The notes under the pieces were generated by a model that saw only the letters and a program-made list of their open reading frames with translations, was not told the origin of the DNA and made no database searches. From Candidatus Wallbacteria bacterium (GTDB lineage Bacteria > Muiribacteriota > UBA6191 > JACPRK01), in NCBI GenBank assembly GCA_016213845.1, contig JACQZN010000090.1:1-52281 (forward strand): a DNA stretch of 52,281 bases, in the 5' to 3' direction. Positions 48,243-52,281 of this stretch are shown piece after piece (within the stretch, counting starts at the first letter, position 1; each line of letters opens with the position of its first letter). The translations under genes and the position numbers were made by a program.

Positions 48243-49004
48243 TCAGGTGGCCGTGTCGTCGCCGGACTCGGGCGGCATCGCCAGCAGGATCTGGCGCGCG
48301 CTGAGCGGGTCGTGCGCCGCGTCCTCGGCAACCCGGCCGTCCCGGAAGCGGACGATGCGGCTGGCGAACCGCGAGATGTCCGGTTCGTGGGTGACGAGCA
48401 CGATGGTCATGCCCCGGGAGTTGAGGTCCTGCAAGAGCTCCATCACCTCGAGGCTGGTCCGGCTGTCGAGGTTGCCTGTCGGTTCGTCGGCCATCACCAG
48501 GCCCGGATTGTTGACGAGAGCCCGCGCGATGGCGACGCGCTGCTGCTGGCCGCCCGAAAGTTGCGTCGGCTGGTGGTGCTCGCGGCCGGCCAGCCCAACG
48601 GCCCGCAGGCACTCCAGAGAGCGCCGATGGCGCTCGGAGGCGCCGACGCCACCGTAGAGCAGCGGCAGCTCCACGTTCTCCAGCGCGGTGGTCCGCGGCA
48701 GCAGGTTGAAGCCCTGGAACACGAAGCCGATCTTGCGATTGCGGATCGCCGCCAGCCGGTCGCCTTCCAGGCCGCTGACGTCCTCGCCGTCCAGCAGGTA
48801 GCGGCCGCGGGTTGGACGGTCGAGGCAGCCGACCAGATTCATGAAGGTGCTCTTGCCAGAGCCGCTGGCGCCCATGATGGCGATGAACTCGCCCGGGTAA
48901 ACGGTCAAGTCGACGCCGCGCAGGGCGTGGACGGTCACCTCGCCGAGCTGGTAGTTGCGCACGAGGCCCTCGACCCGGACGATCGGGCGATCGGCGCCGC
49001 TCAT
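48243..49004 (-). CDS. MacB/LolD-type ABC transporter ATPase
   Basis: 253 residues from ATG at 49004, which overlaps the adaptor stop as ATGA. The product is a stand-alone nucleotide-binding domain with Walker A GASGSGKS (about 45-52), the Q loop FVFQGFNLLPRTTALENVELP, the ABC signature LSGGQQQR, Walker B LVMADEPTGNLDS, and the H loop VTHEPD. The line GCLDRPTRG and the full set of motifs are typical of the MacB/LolD/FtsE exporter group, which works mechanically on periplasmic substrates rather than pumping through the membrane. The C-terminal extension of about 25 residues (HDPLSARQILLAMPPE) is not conserved. The fixed order adaptor, ATPase, permease, permease defines the operon. Confidence 0.93.
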   Translation of the reverse strand: MSGADRPIVRVEGLVRNYQLGEVTVHALRGVDLTVYPGEFIAIMGASGSGKSTFMNLVGCLDRPTRGRYLLDGEDVSGLEGDRLAAIRNRKIGFVFQGFNLLPRTTALENVELPLLYGGVGASERHRRSLECLRAVGLAGREHHQPTQLSGGQQQRVAIARALVNNPGLVMADEPTGNLDSRTSLEVMELLQDLNSRGMTIVLVTHEPDISRFASRIVRFRDGRVAEDAAHDPLSARQILLAMPPESGDDTAT

Positions 49005-50569
49005 AGCCGCGAGGAGCCGCCTCGTCCGCCGCGCATGCGCAGCAGGCCCGCCGGGGAAGAGGAGCGGTTCTCGGCCGAGGAGCCCCCGGTGGTGCCGACT
49101 ATGACCTCGTCGCCCTCGCGCAGTGCGTCGCTGAGCAGCTCCGTGTAGGAGCCGTCCGTGATCCCCGTGGTGACCCCGACTCGTACGGCCTCGGCGCCGC
49201 GCAGGACGTGAACGCCCTGGCGCCGTGGCCGTTCGGAGTCGGAAGAGCCTTCGGATGAATCGAAATGCGCCAGGGTGGCCGCCTGGCCGGTCTCCGGGTG
49301 GCTGGTTGCCGTGGTCGCGCCGGTCCCCTCGCGACTGCCGCGCCGCCCGCCGCGACCCTCCCCACGCCGGCCTTCGCTACGGGCACCATCCCCCCGTTGC
49401 GGGCGCACCTCCGAGCCTGCTCTCTCCGCCGACGGCGCCGACCGCGGCGCGCCCGGCGGGTTGAAGGCAAGCGCGGCGTTGGGCACGCGCAGCGCGTCGG
49501 AGCGCCGCGCCACCAAGAGCGACACGTTGCTGGTCATGCCGGGCTTCAGCAGCAGCCTGGGGTTTGCGACCTCCACTACCACGTGGTACGTCACGACATT
49601 CTGGCTCACGATGGGCGCCAGCCGGATCTGGGAGACCCGTCCCCGAAAGGTCCGTTGTGGATAGGCGTCCACCGTGAAGGTCGCCTCCTGGCCTTCGCGG
49701 ACCCGGCCGATGTCGGCTTCGTCGACGTTGGCGATGATCTGCATTCGCGTCAGATCATCGGCGATCAGAAACAGCACGGGCGCCTGGAAGCTGGCGGCGA
49801 CGGTCTGGCCGACGTCGACGTTTCTGCTCACGACGATTCCGTCGATGGGCGAGACGATGCGCGTGAATCCCAGGTTCGTGCGCGCCAGCAGCACCTGCGC
49901 GTCCGCCAGTGCCATCTCGCCTCGATTGGCCTCGGTCTCTGCCAGGGCCTGGCGGACCTGGCTTCGCGAGGCGCCCGCGCGGGCGCGCGCCGATTCGACC
50001 TGCGCAAGAGCTGCCCGCACCTCGGCCTTCGCGCGCGATAGCTCGGTCTGGGCGCCGTCGAGCTCGCTCGTCGACATCATCTTGCGTTGCTCCAGCTCGC
50101 GCACGCGGTTCCAGGTGCGCTCCGCATTTTCCGCCAGGACCTGCGCCTTGTTCAGCGATGCCTGCGAGCTCACCACCTCGCTCGCGGCGATGAGCTCGTT
50201 GGCCCGGGCCACCTCGACCGCAGCCGAGGTCCGCTGGCTGGCCGCGCGCGCCTTCGTGGAGTTGCCCTCGGCCTGCGCGACCTGCGCCTCGAACGGCGTC
50301 GGGTCGATCTGCGCCAGCACGTCGCCCTTCTTCACGCGATCGTTGAAGTCGGCGTGGATTGCCGCGATCCGGCCGGAGACCTGGCTGCCGATCTGGACCG
50401 TGGTCACCGCGTTCAGCGTCCCGGTGGCCGTGACGATGTCGCTGATGTCGCCCCGATCGACCTTGCCGAATCGATACGCCGGCTCGGCGGCGGTCCTGCC
50501 GGTACCATACCAGCTGGCCGCGATGGCCGCGATGGCGGCGAAGACGATGAGAAACGCTCTCGGACTCAC
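49001..50569 (-). CDS. MacA-like periplasmic adaptor (membrane fusion protein)
   Basis: 522 residues from GTG at 50569, with AAAGAGGT just upstream. ATG at 50596 would add nine residues and lacks a ribosome site. The signal anchor (about 5-22) is followed by lipoyl-like half-domains (about 40-85 and 235-270). A long coiled-coil hairpin covers about 90-235, rich in Ala/Glu/Arg, and beta-barrel domains run from about 275 to 385. An unusual disordered insert of about 80 residues (about 390-470) is packed with Gly, Arg, Ser and Glu (GARSEGRRGEGRGGRRGSREG). It splits the membrane-proximal region before the C-terminal VGVTTGITDGSYTELL line. It links an inner-membrane MacB-like pump to an outer-membrane channel. 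It is the first gene of the exporter operon. Confidence 0.9.
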   Translation of the reverse strand: MSPRAFLIVFAAIAAIAASWYGTGRTAAEPAYRFGKVDRGDISDIVTATGTLNAVTTVQIGSQVSGRIAAIHADFNDRVKKGDVLAQIDPTPFEAQVAQAEGNSTKARAASQRTSAAVEVARANELIAASEVVSSQASLNKAQVLAENAERTWNRVRELEQRKMMSTSELDGAQTELSRAKAEVRAALAQVESARARAGASRSQVRQALAETEANRGEMALADAQVLLARTNLGFTRIVSPIDGIVVSRNVDVGQTVAASFQAPVLFLIADDLTRMQIIANVDEADIGRVREGQEATFTVDAYPQRTFRGRVSQIRLAPIVSQNVVTYHVVVEVANPRLLLKPGMTSNVSLLVARRSDALRVPNAALAFNPPGAPRSAPSAERAGSEVRPQRGDGARSEGRRGEGRGGRRGSREGTGATTATSHPETGQAATLAHFDSSEGSSDSERPRRQGVHVLRGAEAVRVGVTTGITDGSYTELLSDALREGDEVIVGTTGGSSAENRSSSPAGLLRMRGGRGGSSRL

Positions 50570-50640
50570 GTGACCTCTTTCCGCTGAAGGCCGCATTCAA
50601 GCACGTTTGCGGGTCCGGCCGCCAGCACCCTTGAAATGCG

Positions 50641-50716
50641 GAAATGCAGGGACACACGACTCGTTTTTCCGAGTCCATGTGGACTCGGGAAAACGAGTCG
50701 TGTGTCCCTGCATTTC
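50641..50716. repeat. Long near-perfect palindrome (REP/MITE-like hairpin)
   Basis: Two 36-base arms (50641-50676 and 50681-50716) match as inverted copies at 35 of 36 positions, the exception being a G-T wobble, around the 4-base centre ATGT. The arms start GAAATGCAGGGACACACGA. A partial direct duplication TTGAAATGCG lies just before the left arm (50631-50640). As RNA it would form a very stable hairpin just upstream of the DUF5995-like gene. The AAATGC-GGGACAC kind of end recalls REP elements mobilised by RAYT (Y1) transposases. No transposase gene is present here. Confidence 0.8.
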
Positions 50717-50735
50717 TGGTAGACTGGCGCGGCCC

Positions 50736-51692
50736 ATGAAATCTGCGTCGATGGTCTTGCGACTGCTCGTTCTGGCTGCGTGGTTCTGGGCCTCGGCGGC
50801 GGCGTTCGGGGCGGGCGGTGCGAGCTGGGCGCGCGTGCAGGCGCATGCGCTTTCGGACCTCCAGATGCCGTTCGCCGATGAACTTCGCGCGGCCGGCTCC
50901 TGGTTCTCGCAGGCCCGGGTCTTGGGGCTTCCGCTGGGGCTAGAGTACGATCCGCCGTTGTTCCGGGTGCCGATGATCCGGTACCGGTACGCGACGGGCG
51001 GAATCGAGTCGCTGGCGAGCGGGCTCGATGCGTTCACTCGGCGGCTGCAGGCACGGGAGGAGACGGGCTACGACTGGGTCTTCCCGAAGGTGTACGCACT
51101 GGTGACCGCCCAGGAGCTGAAGTACCTGCGCGAAGGCAGGTTCCGCCGGCCCGAGCTGGTCCGGCTGGAGGTCGGACAGTTCTATGAAGTGTATGCGGCG
51201 AACGCCCGGACGTGGCTCGAGGAGCACTCCGCGGAGCCCGCCTGGGCTGCGGCTGCGGCGCTCTCTCGCAGGCTGGCCGGCGCGGGTATCAAGGCCGGCA
51301 CCAACGACCATAAGGCCGCCTGTCTGGCCGTCCTGCTCCAGAGCATGGTGGCTCATATCGCGGTCGACTTGCCCCGATGTCTGCTGATCGTCCACCTGGC
51401 GGACGGCGCGCGCGGCTCGCTGGCCGAGATGAAGGAGGACTTCTTCCGGATGACGCCGCTCTTCGACACGGTCTCGGCCGAGCTCATCGGGGAGGGCGTG
51501 ATCACACCGCGGGTCCTGGCTCACTTACCGCCGCTTTTGCGCAGACTGGTGGCCACGCTCGGAGTCGGGAGGCTGGTGCGGCTGCTTCGGCGATATGCCT
51601 GGGAGCGGTTCGTCTGGAACCTCCGGCATGCGGACTGGCAGTCGGAACTGGCGGCGCTCCCGCAATCCCACCGTCTCTCGGAGCTTCCCTGA
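50736..51692 (+). CDS. DUF5995-like exported or membrane-bound protein
   Basis: 318 residues from ATG at 50736. An in-frame upstream ATG at 50607 would run through the palindrome and give an odd N-terminus. A hydrophobic signal or anchor (about 5-25; VLRLLVLAAWFWASAAAFG) comes first. The body is helical. A line with YDWVFPKVYALVTAQELKYL (about 110-130) and the motif LQSMVAHIAVDLPRCL (about 205-220) resemble the DUF5995 pattern in which a conserved His sits in AHI-x-x-DL. The function of DUF5995 proteins is unknown. The C-terminus (about 265-315) is basic and Trp-containing. It lies 20 bases after the palindrome, so the hairpin would sit in its leader if the promoter is upstream. Confidence 0.7.
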   Translation: MKSASMVLRLLVLAAWFWASAAAFGAGGASWARVQAHALSDLQMPFADELRAAGSWFSQARVLGLPLGLEYDPPLFRVPMIRYRYATGGIESLASGLDAFTRRLQAREETGYDWVFPKVYALVTAQELKYLREGRFRRPELVRLEVGQFYEVYAANARTWLEEHSAEPAWAAAAALSRRLAGAGIKAGTNDHKAACLAVLLQSMVAHIAVDLPRCLLIVHLADGARGSLAEMKEDFFRMTPLFDTVSAELIGEGVITPRVLAHLPPLLRRLVATLGVGRLVRLLRRYAWERFVWNLRHADWQSELAALPQSHRLSELP

Positions 51693-51727
51693 TAGGGCGA
51701 GGAGCGCTCCCCGGCGGCGATTGGGGG

Positions 51728-51756
51728 TTGACGCGGGGGCGTCTCGTCCTTAGAAT
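51728..51756 (+). promoter_or_regulatory. Sigma70-type promoter of the 3'-truncated exported protein
   Basis: TTGACG (51728-51733), a 17-base spacer and TAGAAT (51751-51756), close to consensus. The start codon is 40 bases downstream, preceded by CAGGAGAAG (51781-51789). Confidence 0.75.
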
Positions 51757-51795
51757 TGCCGGCTTTCCATTCGAGGCAAGCAGGAGAAGTTCGAC

Positions 51796-52281
51796 GTGTT
51801 CCAGAAGACCACAGCACTCACACTCATCAGCACCTTCCTGACCCTGGCGCCGCTCGCAGCGGGTACTATCGATGCCAGGACTCCCCGGGAGGCACGTCGC
51901 GCGGACGCCTTCGTGGCGCTTCACGGCACCGGCGATGGCCCGCAGCAACCGGCGGCCCGCATGCCGCTCGGCCAGGCGCTGAAAGCGTACGCGCTCGTCT
52001 CGCAAGGATTCGACTACTCCGGCCGCGGCGACGCCTCCTACTGGATGAGGAGCGCTCGCAACTGCGGTGTCAGCGCCCGGGCACTGGGGGCGGCGATTCG
52101 CAACCTGGGACAGTCGATGCACACCGGGCCAATCTCCGGTGCCATCTCAGGACTCGGCTCGCAGCTGCTTGCCGTCGACTGGTCGGGCACCGGCGATGCC
52201 AACTTCTGGATGGGCCGGACGCGCGCCATCTGCCAGAAGGCAATCGACGTTGGGCAGTTGCTCGAGCAGATGTCGCAGGCC
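51796..52281 (+). CDS. Exported protein, 3' end cut by the window edge
   Basis: An open frame of 162 codons from GTG at 51796 runs to the end of the window, with an AGGAGAAG ribosome site and a strong promoter. A signal peptide (about 1-23, ending LAAGT) precedes a short linker (ARTPREARRADAF). Two related modules follow: YSGRGDASYWMRSARN-C (about 75-91) and WSGTGDANFWMGRTRAIC (about 134-151). Each has a small-residue/Gly-Asp turn, an aromatic-Trp-Met core, an Arg and a Cys eight to nine residues after Met. The repeat may continue beyond the window. No family is recognised. Confidence 0.7.
   Translation, partial: MFQKTTALTLISTFLTLAPLAAGTIDARTPREARRADAFVALHGTGDGPQQPAARMPLGQALKAYALVSQGFDYSGRGDASYWMRSARNCGVSARALGAAIRNLGQSMHTGPISGAISGLGSQLLAVDWSGTGDANFWMGRTRAICQKAIDVGQLLEQMSQA

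Overview
The window is uniformly G+C-rich and comes from a Gram-negative bacterium. Evidence includes a type II secretion secretin and ATPase, an outer-membrane porin ending in Phe, a MacA-type adaptor, and many genes with Sec signal peptides. The mix (class III-type polyhydroxyalkanoate genes, a prokaryotic RING-finger membrane protein, a giant repeat-rich subtilase, REC-cyclase signalling) suits a free-living heterotroph of an Acidobacteriota, Myxococcota or deltaproteobacterial kind. Lineage cannot be fixed from the sequence alone. No phage, transposase, CRISPR array or rRNA was found. One tRNA-Pro(UGG) is present.

Layout. 0.1-8.1 kb: gspD (-), an Ala/Lys-rich exported protein, then a tight run gspE-folD-serA. 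8.2-9.5 kb: tRNA-Pro, a two-helix membrane RING-finger protein (-) and a small exported protein resembling a piece of a secretin beta-domain. 9.5-18.4 kb: a polyhydroxyalkanoate (PHA) storage island. It holds twin 93-residue phasin-like genes behind a strong sigma70 promoter and a 13-bp perfect palindrome, an acyl-CoA synthetase, PhaR (-), a two-in-one TetR regulator, PhaC, a secreted lipase-like hydrolase, a PhaE-like subunit with a histone-like tail, and PhaB. 18.4-23.2 kb: a small exported protein, an anchored alpha/beta hydrolase, a K+ channel with an RCK domain, a methyltransferase and a His-rich TPR-thioredoxin protein. 23.2-25.3 kb: an overlapping pair made of a PBP-like protein and a SpoIID/LytB-like protein. 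25.5-36.0 kb: a 3507-residue subtilisin-family protein with 14 tandem Ig-like repeats. 36.1-45.8 kb: a signalling and uptake island (REC-adenylate cyclase, REC-histidine kinase, Cache-HAMP-GAF hybrid kinase with two REC domains and an HPt, FmdC-like porin, UrtA/FmdD-like binding protein). 45.8-50.6 kb: a MacAB-like exporter with two separate permeases and a separate ATPase. 50.6-52.3 kb: a 36-bp-arm palindrome, a DUF5995-like protein and a truncated exported protein.

How the genes may work together. In the PHA island PhaB would supply 3-hydroxyacyl-CoA, PhaC with the PhaE-like partner would polymerise it, and the phasin-like twins would coat the granules under PhaR control through the palindrome. 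The tandem TetR is translationally coupled to phaC and probably sets its expression. No phaA thiolase is present. In the 36-46 kb island the porin and binding protein would deliver or sense an amide- or urea-like compound. The Cache hybrid kinase with its HPt could pass phosphate to the stand-alone REC domains of the REC-kinase and REC-cyclase, giving a cAMP output without any DNA-binding regulator in the locus.

The strongest candidates for something undescribed are the PHA island (twin small phasins with palindrome, double TetR, histone-tailed PhaE-like subunit, embedded secreted hydrolase) and the binding protein/hybrid kinase/REC-cyclase signalling island.
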